Assembly (NCBI GenBank): GCA_027946555.1
Contig: JAPEVC010000080.1
Location: 62,001-126,000 of the forward strand
DNA: 64,000 nt
Direction: 5' to 3'
Source: Gnomoniopsis sp. IMI 355080
Lineage: Eukaryota > Ascomycota > Sordariomycetes > Diaporthales > Gnomoniaceae
Made by a program: the position numbers and the translations under genes. The notes under the pieces are model-generated. The model ran no database searches. It was given only the letters and a program-made list of their open reading frames with translations, and was not told the DNA's origin. This document shows positions 43,614 through 56,926 of this stretch, piece by piece. How positions within the stretch are numbered: position 1 is the first letter of the stretch; each line of letters starts with the position of its first letter.

Positions 43614-46600
43614 ATGTCGTTTCTCTTCAAAGCTCTTGATACCTCTACCTCCCTCCGTCCCAAGGGTCCCGTCCAGAACGCCACCAACAACATGGCGAGC
43701 TCTCCCAGCCCTGGTATCCGCTCGCCCGCTGAGGCCGGTACGTGATGTTTCCCTATCCGCTCGACTCTGAATTCGACCCTGGGCATGCGCCCCACAATTT
43801 GCGAGATGCGCCTCTGTAGCTATTGGCCGGGTGTCTTGGTGGTAGCACACACATACATACACACCGGGAGGTGGTAGCCGAGGCTGGCTGCGGCGCGAAG
43901 AAAGAGGACGGCGAATTGGGGATTGGGTTCGACATGCCACTTCTTTAACTACGAGACACTGACGATTCTATTTCACAGTTGCCCGGATTGCCTACCAAGC
44001 GAGCGATGTCATTGTCAGCGTGCAACCGTCTCTGGCAGTCGACTCCGAATTCTCGAGCCACTTGAAAAGATACAGTGGCCGGAAGGAGAGGAGTCTGGTC
44101 GCAAAGAACGTGGACTCGGTACCGGAGGTGCGCAAACATTTCCTTTCAAGAAAATGTCTGGCAAGACTCTTCGGAATACGAGGCTGACCTGTATGATTAC
44201 AGCTTCTTTCTATAAGGCACAATGCCGATCCCTTGCTCTCTGTCTTTGAGCCTGCTCGAAATGGCCGCCTGGTGACAGTCACGACAACTTCCAGAATACT
44301 TCTCCCTTCAGTCGGACACCTTTACAAACTAGTCAACTACCCCGTGGTCATTCATGTGAACCTTCACCCAGAGAAGTTTCCAGACTACTCCGCAATAACC
44401 TCCATACGGAATTCAGGATGGTCTTTCCTGCAGTCCGAGTCTATTCAGGAAGCGCAGGATATGGCTCTGACAGCCCATGCGCTCGCGATTCGGTCAGGAA
44501 AAGGTGTCATACATTTCTTCAGCTCTGCGGCTTGCAAGGACGACCAGCCGGTGGCTTTCGAGACCCCGAGCTTAGTCCGCGGAATATTAAATTTGGATCT
44601 CGTACGACGCCTTCAGGATTCCAGCATTCCTGACTCTGGCATCTACGCCGATGAAGGAAGGACAGCATTGGTAGAGGATCTGATTGATATTGGTGCCGAC
44701 GAGACGTCTCTGCAGTCGCCCAAGATCAACGGGTCCCATTCGGAGCTCGAGAAGATTTCTTCCCAAACATCCGAGAAGTCAAGCTCGCAAAGCGTCACGA
44801 GCAGTCCTCCTAGTGTGTCCTCTGCGACGACGATCGAGGCCCAGCCTCCAGCGGTCACATCCGAGCACATTTACAACTACGTCACCCTGATCTGGGCGCA
44901 GATAAAGAAGCTTTCGGGGCGCGAGTACCACGTGTTCGAGTACTCTGGCCCCACGAATGTCGAGAACTGTCTGTTCATTTTCGGATCCGACGCAGGTCTT
45001 TTTGGTGACGCAGTCGACCGAGCACCACCTTCCGAAGGTTTCGCGAATTGTGCCATAATCACGCCACGCCTTTACAAGCCATGGTTGGGTGTAAAGCTGA
45101 TTGACATCTTGCCAAAGTCGGTAAAGCGGGTTGCTGTGCTCGAGCAGGTCTCAAGGAAGACAACCAAATGGGGACCGTTGCTTGTCGACGTTCTCACATC
45201 TCTGAAGAGTGGCATTGGAGGTGTCGAGACTATTGTTGGCTACCAGCTCGGTTACCTGCCTCAAGAGACTATTACACAAGCCCTGCGTGGGATCTATCAA
45301 AATCTTGTTTCCGAGAAGCCGATTCAGAACCTTGAAGTCGGTTCCCGAGAAGGGCCAGACCAGGATACTGAGTACGATTTGGAGGTACCAAAGTTAGAGA
45401 CCGCCTACACGAAGATATTGGATCAGCTTTTCGGCTCGAGGGTCTTCCTCGCTAATTCGCTGGAGTCTGCTGATGCTGGAATCTCGAACACTGTTGCTGC
45501 CACACCCGAGTATGGGTTTGGATCCCTGTTGGCACGCAAGGAGAGGAAGCAACGCTTCGTCTCCGAGGTGAAGGAGCACTCTATTTCCGGCAATTTCCTC
45601 ACCGAAACTCCCAAGCGGGCGCTGAGCCAGTGGTCCGCCAATTCCGAAGACCCAAAGAAAACCGAACAACTTGCAGAGGACGTTATCTCCAGCCTGGAGA
45701 CCGACAACTCATCAACATCTCGCAAGCTTCTTACCAACAAGGCCTTCTTCCGCAGGGAGTCTCTCTGGTTGGTTGGCTCTGATGCTTGGTCCTACGACCT
45801 CGGTAATTCTGGTGTTCACCATGTTCTTGCTTCCGGCGAAAATGTCAACATGCTCATCATTGATTCTACTCCCTACTCCGAGCGCGTAGCCAATGATGCC
45901 GCACGAAGGAAGAAGGACATCGGTCTGTATGCCATGAACTTTGGCAATGCTTATGTCGCGTCTGTGGCAGTCTACAGTTCCTACACGCAGGTGTTGCAGG
46001 CAATGGACGAGGCTGACAAGTTCGATGGTCCATCAATTGTGCTGGCGTATCTCCCTTACAATGGCGAGCACGACTCGCCTCTGACAGTTCTTCAGGAGAC
46101 GAAGCAGGCAGTCGACATTGGATACTGGCCTTTGTACCGATGGAACCCCAGAAACGAGACGAAGGGCGAGCCGAATTTTGCGCTCGACTCTGAGCGCATC
46201 AAGAAAGAGCTGAAGGCATTCCTAGACCGGGACAATCACCTCACTCAGCTCATGGCAAAGGAGCCCAAATACGCTCCAGTGCTGTCAGAAGATTTCGGTA
46301 CTGAGGTCCGCAAGCAGCAGAAGCGCAAGGCCAAGGACGCGTACGCCAAGCTTCTTGAAGGGCTCCAGGGCGCACCGCTTCTTATCCTCTTTGCTTCGGA
46401 TGGTGGAAATGCAGAGTCTCTGGCGAAGCGTCTCGGCAACCGAGGTAAGGCTAGAGGCTTGAAGACGACCGTCATGGCCATGGAGGACTACCCAGTCGAG
46501 GACTTGGCCTCAGAAGCCAATGTCGTTCTCATCACCGCTACCGCTGGTCAGGGAGAATTTCCTCAAAACGGCCATGCGTTTTGGCAAGCCGTCAAAGACA

Positions 46601-48655
46601 GCACCGATCTGGATCTGGCTACTGTAAACTTCTCTGTCTTCGCCTTGGGTGACAGCCACTACTGGCCGAGGAAGGAGGACAAGATCTACTACAACAAGCC
46701 TGGCAAGGATTTGGACAAAAGATTGACAGACCTTGGTGGCAAACATCTTGCGGAGATTGGTCTCGGTGATGATCAGGACCCAGATGGCTACCAGACTGGT
46801 TACAATGAGTGGGAGCCGAAGATTTGGCAAGCGCTTGGCGTCGCTAACGTTGACGGCCTGCCCGAGGAGCCTCCACCAGTGACCAACGAAGACATCAAGC
46901 TGGCTTCCAACTACCTCCGGGGCACAATTGTTGAGGGTCTGAACGATCCCACTACTGGGGCCATCTCGGCTGCGGACCAGCAGCTGACCAAATTCCACGG
47001 TACCTACATGCAAGACGACAGAGACATTCGGGACGAGAGGAAAGCACAAGGTCTTGAGCCGGCCTACTCTTTCATGATTCGGTGTCGTCTACCAGCTGGT
47101 ATCGCCACGCCACTGCAGTGGGTTCAGATGGACGACATCAGCAATGAGCTCGGGAACGAGACCATGAAGCTTACCACACGGCAGACTTTCCAGTTCCATG
47201 GTGTTGTCAAAGGCAAGCTGAAGCCTGCCATGCAAGCCATCAACCGTTCTCTCATGACCACCATTGCCGCATGCGGTGACGTGAACCGGAACGTCATGTG
47301 CAGCTCCTTGCCTACACAGTCCAAGTACCACCGCGAGGTATTCGAGTGCTCCAAGCGGATCAGCGACCACCTACTCCCATCAACCACGGCTTACCACGAG
47401 ATCTGGTTGAAGGACGACAATGAGAAGACCCAAATTGCCGGTGACGCCGTACAGGACTTTGAGCCGCTATACGGACCCACTTATCTGCCTCGAAAGTTCA
47501 AGATTACCATCGCTGTGCCCCCTCACAATGACACCGATGTATACGCTCACGACGTCGGTTTGATCGCCATCAAGGGCGATGACGGCCATCTTCTAGGTTT
47601 CAATCTTCTCGCCGGTGGCGGTATGGGCGCAACACACAACAATAAGAAGACCTACCCACAGACTGGTCGTATGCTTGGGTTCGTGACCCGTGCCGACGCT
47701 CATATTGCTTGCGAGAAGGTCATGTTGGTGCAGCGAGACTTCGGTGACCGCAAGAACCGCAAGCATGCGCGTCTCAAGTACACGATTGACGACATGGGCG
47801 TGGAGGTGTTCAAGGGCAAGGTAGAAGAGATGTGGGGCAAGAAGTTCGGCAAGCCCAAGCCGTTCAAATTCGAGTCCAACGTCGACACGTTCGGCTGGCA
47901 GCGTGATGAGCTTGGCATGAACCACTTCACTTTTTTCATCGAGAACGGCCGTATCGAGGACACGCCCGAGTTCCAGATGAAGACGGGGATGCGCGAGATT
48001 GCCAAGGTACACAAGGGCGAGTTCCGTCTGACGGGCAACCAGCACGTCATTCTGAGCAATGTCGCCGACGAGGATCTGGACAATATCAAGGTCCTGCTCA
48101 AGAAGTACAAGCTCGACAACATCGCCTTCTCAGGCTTGCGTCTCAGTTCCGCCGCTTGTGTCGCCTTCCCGACCTGCGGTCTTGCTATGGCCGAGTCAGA
48201 GCGGTACCTCCCCGTGCTGATCACCAAGCTCGAGGAGTGTCTCGAGGAGAATGGCCTGCGCCAGGATTCCATCACGATGCGCATGACAGGCTGCCCCAAT
48301 GGTTGCGCGCGGCCGTGGCTTGCTGAGGTTGCGTTTGTTGGTAAGGCATACGGCGCGTACAACATGTACTTGGGCGGTGGCTACCATGGCCAGCGTCTGA
48401 ACAAGTTGTACCGTTCGTCGATCAAGGAAGAGGAGATCCTTGCCATCATGAAGCCGTTGCTGAAGCAGTACGCTTTGGAGAGGAAGGAAGGCGAGAGGTT
48501 TGGTGACTTCTGCATTCGTGCCGGTATCATTAAGGAGACGACCGATGGCATGAATTTCCACGCTGATGTAAGTGATCAATCACCAAATTGAGTCAAAGGA
48601 ATATTCGCTGACTGATTTGCTCTAGGTCGCTGAGGAAGACGAGGAAGAGGAGTAA
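43614..48655 (+). CDS. MET5: Sulfite reductase [NADPH] beta subunit (hemoprotein; Met5/Ecm17)
   Basis: Four exons: 43614-43737, 43979-44127, 44203-48567 and 48626-48655; 1555 residues. Exon 2 to 3 uses GTGCGC and a CAG acceptor 75 nt later with a CTGAC branch site, the only phase-correct join. Three parts: an N-terminal pyruvate-ferredoxin-oxidoreductase-like region (to about 760), a flavodoxin-like domain from 815 (LLILFASDGGNAESLAKRLG), and the siroheme/4Fe-4S reductase part with TRQTFQFHGV and GDVNRNVMCS. The cluster cysteines are C1410 and C1416 (CVAFPTC), C1455 and C1459 (CPNGC). It reduces sulfite to sulfide for cysteine and methionine synthesis, partnered by the alpha flavoprotein (not in the window). 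A second in-frame ATG at 43692 is a possible start. Confidence 0.93.
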
Positions 48656-49449
48656 GGTTGTGATACCATTGAGGTTGGGTGTATGTTTGAAACGTGCGAT
48701 GTTGGTGCTTGGGCGAACAAGAAAAAAAAAAGGTGACTATACCAAAAAGTAGAGGATGATTCCCCGGTACTCATATTCCCATATTCGGCGTTATTTTGGA
48801 AAGCCTATTGCTATGTATCAGCGTGCTGCAATATAAATCGAGTATTATGGGCGACCCGTCTACAAGCCAAATCTGCCTGAACCCATACTTGGACCCTCTG
48901 ATTGATCACAAACACTAAATGTACATTGTACACTGTATGCAGGTACGCCAGGCTCTAGGCGCGCTTGATGTCGAGTGCTAGTCATGGCGCCGGTATACGG
49001 CCTTAACCAAGTGGCCTCCCTCCCGATGCTCCGATCTCGTGGCCCCGGCACGGGCACGGACTTGCCGGAGTCGTGCCGGCTCCACGGCGCACACGGCTTC
49101 AGACAGAACTGAGGAGCCTGACCTGTGAGCAGCGTAAAATTCAAAGAAACGTCGCTGCGCGAGGCCTTGGTCCAGATGTCTCTTGAAACATAAATTGTAT
49201 CTTTTCTCGGTACTGCAGTGGTCAATCAACATTCACCCGGGCAGGGTAAAATGTTCTTAAACGGAGGCACAAAGACGCTCTCATGCACTCGGAAGGGCGC
49301 TGCGCTAATAAACTGCCTCTACCGTTCCGGAGATCGGTCTGACATCAAGACGGAATACATTTAAAGTCATCACCCTAGTCTTTCAAGAAGCGCTATTACG
49401 GTGGTGGGAGCACGAAGTTCTCTACTTGCTTTATGAACTTCCGGTCGCC
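48656..49449. other. Intergenic region between sulfite reductase and the MFS gene
   Basis: Contains the sulfite reductase 3' flank with an 11-nt A run near 48721, and the promoter of the transporter. No gene supported. Confidence 0.7.
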
Positions 49450-51004
49450 ATGTCGCAAACACAAGCAGCAACAATTCAGCTTGAAGATTTCAGCGTATAT
49501 CCACCGGCAAGCGTATTGCAGGACAAGAAATCTTCCACGCAGCAACTCACAGATACTCATCAGCACGGACAAAGCGATAGCTCCGAGACACAGGCTCCAG
49601 GCGAGGAGTCTTCTCTACCTCTTGTCGATCGAGGAAAGGATGCTTGGTTATTCTTGGCTGCTTGCTGGGTCGTTGAGGCCATAACTTTTGGTAAGGTCTC
49701 TGACCTCCTTTGGCTGCATTTTCCTGGGCTCTTAAATGTACCATACCATACTGATCCGTGAGCACCCAGGTTTTGGTTTCTCCTTTGGTATTTTCCAAGA
49801 TTACTACAGCTCTCATGAGCCTTTCGTTGGTTCAAGCAGCATCGCTGCCATTGGGACAACCACTTCGGTATACTCTCCTTAACACAAAGATCGTCTGCTT
49901 TCTGAGCGTGGTCTAACTGATACACCTTACCAGGGATTGCTATATATAGGGACGCCTTTGGTCCTTACAATATGTCGTCTTTACCCTCGTTGGACCCGAT
50001 GGTTCACACTCATCGGACTGATTATCTGCTCGCTGTCCATGGCCCTAAGCTCGTTCTGTAACACTGTCCCTCAGCTCATTGGCGTCCAGGGTGTCCTCTT
50101 CGGGTGTGGCGGGTGTATAGCATACTGTCCTTGCACGCTCTACATTGACGAATGGTTCGACCGACGCAAGGGCATGGCTTATGGCATCGTCTGGAGCGCC
50201 GCGGGTGCCGGAGGCGTCATCCTCCCTCTGGCCCTTCAGGCATCACTCGACAGTCTTGGTTTTCGAACCACAATGAGGATATGGTCCGGTGTCATCTTTA
50301 CTTTCGCCATCCCTTTGACCTGGTTCGTCAAGCCCAGGCTACCCGCCTTGGCCAATCGTCACAAAACTCCCTTCCGGATGCGCTTCGCCATCTCCAAGCG
50401 TTTTCTCCTCTACCAGACGGCCAACATTATCGAGGCCACGGGCTACTTCCTTCCTAGTATCTACCTCCCCACGTTCGCCCGTGAGACTGCTGGTACCTCG
50501 AATTTCATGTCGGCATTAACGCTTCTGCTAATCAACCTGACCTGTACGATGGGACTGATTTCAATGGGCTCGCTGAGTGACAGGCTCCAAGTCACGACCT
50601 GCATGATAATCTCAGCAATAGGTGCTGCTATCGCTGTCCTGGTCATTTGGGGGCTATCCGCTTCCCTTCCTGTATTATACGTCTTTTGCGTCTTTTATGG
50701 CTTGTTCGCTGGGTCGTGGTCAGCGACATGGCCAGGCATCATGAGAGATATGGCTCGGAATGGCGAATACGACGGCTACGGACTGACTGATCCTGTCATG
50801 GTTCAGGGACATCTCTGCGTGGGAAGAGGGCTCGGGAACGTTATGTCGGGCCCGCTAAGTGCTGCTCTGATCAGAGGGGCGCCTTGGAAAGGTCACGCAA
50901 AAGGCGGTTTTGGAACGAGATATGGGGTGCTGATTCTATACACTGGTGTCACGGCGTTGTCCGGTGTAGTGCCGTTCTTTGGAAATCTTGTGGGTTTAAT
51001 ATGA
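49450..51004 (+). CDS. MFS transporter, monocarboxylate-transporter-like
   Basis: Three exons, 49450-49690, 49770-49867 and 49934-51004, 469 residues. A hydrophilic N-terminal tail of about 65 residues is followed by the first helix (AWLFLAACWVVEAITFGFGFSFG), whose end and following loop are made only by splicing. About twelve membrane segments follow. The WFDRRKGMAYGIVWSAAGAGG block between helices 4 and 5 is typical of fungal MCT/riboflavin-type MFS members (family 2.A.1.13). The substrate cannot be told. It could be a carboxylate or vitamin permease, or an efflux pump. It converges with the chitin synthase, whose stop is 690 nt away. Confidence 0.88.
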
Positions 51005-51693
51005 GTTTACGAGGCGGAATTAAGTGTTCCTTTCAGGCTTGATTGACAAGCTGAGTTCACAATTGATGCTGCTTGTCTACAATCGCCTCCTCATTGCGTA
51101 TTGGCCTGAAATAGACATGCTAAATATTTAGTATACGAGAAGCAAGATTATGAAGGATCTGTTAAAAATTCAATAAACGAGGTTGCTGGCAAAGCACAAA
51201 GAACTGATGAGAAACATGACTTACGACACATAGTGGGCAACATGGTGCTGGAGGAACGATGCATGTTTTGTCTTTTTTTCTAGGCCTGACATTAACAATA
51301 CTCTTGGGCTTTCTTCAAGCCAATTTAAAATGCAGCTTGGGGCAAAACACACCCAATTCGAATCCATGCCATATCATACAATCCAGTGGTAGTTGAGAGA
51401 GGTAGCCGGCGAAATCGCTCATCGCTCATGCCTAAAGGCCACCGTCCTCTTAACCTGTTTCCAAAGTGTCATTATCCTGGCGACCGTCGTAAACATCGTG
51501 TCTTCAACCCAATGTGTTTCAAATGGGGAAATCCTTGCCCTGCCCTTCCTAACCTTCCTGCCCGTTGGTGGAACTACCAAATCCAGAACGCCGGCCCATT
51601 GTGATATCATAAAAAATAATGCCATAGAAGAATAATGCCCTGTCTTACAACCGTGGAGAAGGGATTGCATCCGTCTTCTCCGCCGGAATGTCC
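51005..51693. other. Intergenic region between converging genes
   Basis: 3' flanks of the MFS gene and the chitin synthase. AT-rich, no gene seen. Confidence 0.7.
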
Positions 51694-54600
51694 TCATCGT
51701 CTGACCTTGCTGCCAACACTGCTCACAGTATCTGAGATACGGCTTCCCACACCTCCGAGCCACTTGGGAATCTTGATCGACAACCTCACGCGGCCCTCGA
51801 CAATGATGTTGATCATGTTGATGACTGCAAAGATACTCGAGCCCAGCGCACGGAAGGCGGCGAGAACAGCCACGCTCCATAGGATGAAAGCCAGGTAGTA
51901 GTTCTCGCCAGTGCTCTCAGAGCCATAAGTTTCACTGACTACCATGGCAAGGACTGCATTGGCGATCATCCAGCTGCTAACCATGTAAGTGCGCACGGAC
52001 TTGTAGTAGTCCTCCTGCATCTGACTCTCAGATGGTGGCGGGCTGGGAACCTCGACACGGTCTCGCAGGTTGCGCAGGGCTTCATCGTAGCCTGAGTCGA
52101 TGTCCAGTTGCTCCGAGGGCATTTCGAGCTCCACAGTGGAACCTTTACCAACCGCACCACCAAGGTCCGTTTTCAAGACGTTGTCTCCCTTTGTTCCCCA
52201 TGTGACGTCGTGCGTGTTGCAGAATGCGTAGACTTGAAGCGTACAAATGTATGAAGGCAGCAGAATGAAGTACTGCAGGATCGACGTGAACATGTGCCAA
52301 GGCTCGAAGTACAGGAATGACATGAAGAAATAGAGACCAAATGTCGACAGGACTGAAAGGATCATGTTGGTCATAACGCTGTTGTCCATGCTGAAACCGG
52401 TCTTCCTTAGCTCGTAGACGATGATCCAAACGCTTGCGAACATTGTGTAGACCATAATGATTGCGTATGTAATCATGGAGCCCAGGTACAGCTTCGCAGC
52501 GCCTTGTGGTCGATTGCCGAGCGATACAATAAACTGGACGCAGATAAGTAGCACCAGGACGTATCGAAAGATGTAGAAGATGTATTTGCCGAAATTGTGT
52601 CCGAAGGGGTCCACGGTCGGGTCCGAGAGGCCACCCGCGACGAAGTAGAACGTGAGATAGAAGTTGGCAAGGGAGAAGTAGGTGAACATAAGCTGGATGA
52701 ACTGGTAGAACGATTCGATAAGCAGCAGTGCCTTGCGGGCGAAGGTATGATCAGTGCCCAGAAGCTGCTTGAAGTGCACGAGTGAGTACACAGCTGCGAA
52801 GAAGGCACCGTTCAACCACCGACGACGCTGAGAGATGAACTCAGAAACAGAGTCTAATGTAATTGTTAGCAATCAGAAATAGGGAAGCTTGAAGGAGAGT
52901 GTGCTCACCTGGTACATCGGTCTCACCAGTACAGTTCTTGACATATTTCAAGACCCAGCTCTCGCCACGCTTAGCCACCAACTCCCAGCAGAGAATTCGA
53001 TCCTCGGCCAAGTACATGTTCGCTGTGAAGACATCGGCGTGTTGACCATGCAAGACTTCGCCTTTGAAGTACTGGCTGAGTGGTCCATGTCCAGTCTCAT
53101 CATTGAGGAGGGCATGGTATCGATACGCACTGAGGGCACCCGGAAGGACAGTGATATAGCCGAAGACACTCTCCAGCGGCTTGTCCAGAATATTTGACAT
53201 CTTGTACTCAAAGTTTTGCGAGGCCACGAGGGGATTCAACAGGTTTGCACCCCATTTGCCCTTCATCGCTTTGATCTCGCCGCAAGCTCCCGCGACGTTG
53301 GAGTCGGTATCGAATGCTTTCCAGAGGTGGTATAGCGAGTTGCTGCCAGGCTTAGTGCCAACATCAAGCAAGATGCATACGTTCGGATTCAGTGCCTTGC
53401 CGAACGCATTGAAGCACCAACGATGAGAGTTAAGCTTCTTTGCATTCTTCTCCTTCAAACAGAATATCATCTGGCAGGGCACAATACCCTTCTCGGCGCC
53501 CTTGAACTTCAGGTCGGAGTCCAAAGAGACTTGGGTGGTATACTCATATACGTGGGCTTGGACGGCTCTCTGGTTGACGTAATTCTTCGCGATGCCGTGT
53601 TGATAGACACCCATGGCAGCCAGGGCATCGAGTGTGCGAGGGTTGATCTTCTCTCGACCATCCGAAACGACACAGACGACAATCTTTTGCCAGCCCTCGG
53701 CACCCCATGTCCGAGATTTGGTGCGACTGCAAAAGTGGGCGATGTTCTTCATGACGGCGTGCATCGTCCTGGTGAAGCCGATCTCATCCTCGTTGTACAT
53801 GGTGACACAGATGAAGAGCTCAGTCTCTCGCATCGTCCTGCCAATGTTTTGGCGTAGCTTATATCCTCTGTCGACAAAGTCGTCCGGGTCGCAGGTGACG
53901 GCCGTGTATCGCATATGCGTGAACTCGATTTCATCCCGCCTTGGCAAGAAGCTGTAGAGAATGGTGGGGATCTTGCACTCCAGCACCAGCTCTCCGTTGA
54001 TCAGCTGGACCTCCTTCCTTGCCATCTGCGGATCTCGTACGCCTCTTCGCTCCTGTCTGCCTGAGGGAGCGGGGCCGTAATGTTCAAATTTCTCATCACC
54101 TGGACTCTCGAACTCATCACCCAGCGTCTCCTGGGACTGAGATAAGTAAGACTCGCGTCTTGTCTTTTCACCTAGATCGGAAGATTCGGGGCCAAAGGGA
54201 TCCTCCTCGTCTGCATAACCAAGGGGGATGGAGACCGTTGCGTCGTCGGCGAAGGATGAGGGTCGAGCCGACGCACCAGAGAACAGTGGTGCAGGAGGCA
54301 AAGGACGCCTTGGACTCCCACCATACCTTGAGGATGGAGTTCCCGGCCGAGGACTGCCATTGAGATCTGCTGGTTCGTATGCAGCGGATGCTGGTGGCAC
54401 TCTCTCGTAGTCCGAGACGCGCGTTGGACTGTATGATCCACGGGACCCACCATCATCATCTCCACGGCGGAAAGGCACGTAGGTGGAGTCTGGAGGAGGC
54501 ATGCTGGGTGGGTCCACAATGGAAGAGTGATGAGAGTGAGTAGAGAAGACTGAAGGCTGATATGAGCCTCGAGGGGACCGGTGGCTACTAGATACAGGAG

Positions 54601-55189
54601 TTGGTGAGCTTCTTGTAAATGCTTCTTTTGGCAAGAGTCGAGGATTAGCAGGAGACTCGCTGTGGAACTTCCTCAGCGACTTTCTGCGAGGGGAGAGCCC
54701 CACGGGTATGACTGGCAGTGATGATGCGACCTCTGCCTGAGAGCTTTGGTCCGGCATAGTCTTCTTCTGGAGCTTGACAGTCGCGGTCCTTGCCGGTGTC
54801 TTGTTGATGCCAGGATCGCTTCTGGTGACTGGGCTGCGCCGCGGTGGTGACTCCGCGGCGCTGGGCTCAATTTCAAATCTGACAGATGGATGGATACTCT
54901 GCTTTGAGGGACTGGGACCCTCTTGCTGTTGAAGCGAAGCACGATCTTGTGGAATAGAAGTAGAAATTGGTTGCGCAGACTCTTCTCTGCTCCTGGCTGC
55001 TGGTAAAGAAAGAGGGGCTGGACGAAGAAGCTCGGGCAATACATACGGTCGTCCTGTTGACATGTCCTCATCCATAGACGTTAGCAGTCTCACAGCGGCA
55101 GCGGTGCTACCTTGCCCCAAGGGTGTTTCGTCGTTATCGTCGTCGCCGTAGTATGAACGACCGTAGTCTGGGGGCCGAGAGGGGTCCAT
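51694..55189 (-). CDS. Chitin synthase, probably class III
   Basis: Two exons, 52909-55189 and 51694-52853 (intron 55 nt), 1146 residues. Residues 1-420 are disordered and rich in Ser, Pro and Arg. The GT2 catalytic part includes CVTMYNEDEIGFTRTMHAVM, a DSDLKFKGAEKG block, EDR at 729-731 and QRRRW at 769-773, which lies just after the splice site. Seven or so membrane helices follow. The CNTHDVTWGTKGDN and LEMPSEQLDIDSGYDEALRNLRDRV stretches and the RR terminus fit class III (ChsB/ChsG type), which builds hyphal wall chitin; class I/II enzymes differ there. The N-terminal tail is longer than I expect for class III. The ATG at 55189 is the first in frame after a leader. Confidence 0.93.
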
Positions 55190-56536
55190 ATTGACTTTGT
55201 GGGAGCTTGGACGAACGAGTGTAAACGTGAACTGCTCTCGCAAGATATTGCAAGATAGCGTTCTGGTGTTAAAAGAGGCTGGATGTCAACGTGGGTTTGC
55301 AGACTGCAGTGCGAACAAGATGGAACGAGCGAAAGTTTGCTGCTGCGGCTTTGGTGCTGGCAGATGCAAGGCAAGTCGTAGCGATGCAGATACGATGGGC
55401 CTGGTTCCTGGTCATAAAATGGAGAGGTTGACAATACCACCACAGAAGCTCTTATTGGTGTCCCGGGATCAAAAGCCTGAAAGCTAAGATCGGGGAGTTT
55501 GCGGGTGGACGGGGGGATTTGTGTGAAGGAGGTTGTTGATGTTGAGCCGTCTCCACAGTAACCGCACCCAACCCAGAAGTCGGGTGGTTGGGATGACGTC
55601 CCTAGCCGCTCCATCGCCAATCACAAAAACAATTCGACCTTACAGTGGGCCTAGTTCAGCCGTCGACTTTCTTATAATATGGGGACTGCAGGGGCATCAA
55701 GGCACCATGCTGTTTCTCGATATATCGGAAGGCTGGGAAAAGTCTCCACCATCCAATGAGCCTCACACAACCGCACCGTTGTGCCATGGTAAACACGGCG
55801 CCGAACCTCGCGGAATTTTGGGCGCCTATCCATCTACCTTGCAGGTGTCAGAGACACCCGCGCTATCGGATTCTAAGAAGGAAGCCCTGGCCGAGGACCC
55901 GAGACCTGCTATTACTATGTACGTGCACTCGAAGCGAGGCGATACGAGGAGTAGCTGTTTATGAGCCTCCCGCCTCAAGATCTCCTCGACCATGGAATCA
56001 AACTGCTTTGTCATGTGAAAGGAAGCGAGTGCATCGAGTCTGGCATAAGCACCTCTGATATTAAGTACACAATTGTACTATAGTTGATGCATGTCCCTCT
56101 CCGCCGCTAAGTATGTTGTGCATACAGCGGTGGACCTCCGTTCTCCCATCTCCACGATATTTGACACGACAGGCTCACAAAGTACACATCTTCCACAGTT
56201 GTCAAAAACAGAAAGCTGATTTACGCACGTTGTGGCTCTTCGACAGGCTGATCAATCTAGCTGAGAATCCACGTGGGCCTCGCCTTCTTCTATTTTGATT
56301 TTCGTTAACGGTATCTACTGGAATGACTTTGTTGTGCTTCTTGCTACGAAGACAACCTGAGACTGATGGCTGAGTGTATTGACAAGTCCATTCTACCCCT
56401 TTGGCCAAGAGAGGGCGACAAATTCAACGGTCCCCAACCTCTCTTCAGAGCAACTGTCAAACTCAGGTGAATCCATCATCACCACGGGTATCCACTCATC
56501 AGTCCAGCTCTATCCGTCAGAGCCGGTCCCAAACGT
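55190..56536. other. Intergenic region of 1.3 kb upstream of chitin synthase
   Basis: Promoter and 5' UTR of the chitin synthase, plus a region at 55707-56014 where frames on opposite strands both look mildly coding (see findings). No family is recognised. Confidence 0.5.
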
Positions 56537-56926
56537 TCACCTGTCTACCCCCGCCCAGCCCACCATGCCCACGATGGCTAGAAGCGGCATGTAGAGAATC
56601 AGACCGAGAAGCCCAAGCACAGCTGCCACTATAAGCAGCGCGTGTATCACCAGGCCGAGCCGTCCGGGGCTGTCGGACATGGCCCAGGCTGTCTGGAAGG
56701 CCCCAACCAGGGTGAGTTGCTACCATTACAACGTGAGCCAGTCGGATTGAAGAATGGGGTGTATAGAGCATACCTTGCCTGGCCCATCAGCTACGCTGCC
56801 GGCTTCCACGTCCTTCTCAAAGCTGTAATAAATGGAATGGCTGCTCAAAGGGCCTTGGCCTTGGGTTATAGTTGTGACGCTCAACAGAGGGTAGGCCTCG
56901 CCCGCCTGACTGGACCTTTGATCCAT
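56537..56926 (-). CDS. Small two-exon membrane protein, 111 residues (unknown function)
   Basis: Exons 56774-56926 and 56537-56719 on the minus strand, joined across a 54-nt intron with donor GTATGC, a CTCAC branch-like site and acceptor TAG, phase 0. Exon 2 is too short to stand out as an open frame, so the gene is easily missed. The 51 N-terminal residues are hydrophilic with no signal peptide. Exon 2 encodes AFQTAWAMSDSPGRLG, then a 37-residue hydrophobic stretch (72-108) that is long enough for two tight membrane passes with a Tyr-Met-Pro hinge at 94-96, and ends in VDR. I do not recognise a family. It lies between the chitin synthase (divergent side) and the ABC ATPase; no functional link is evident. 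Confidence 0.65.
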
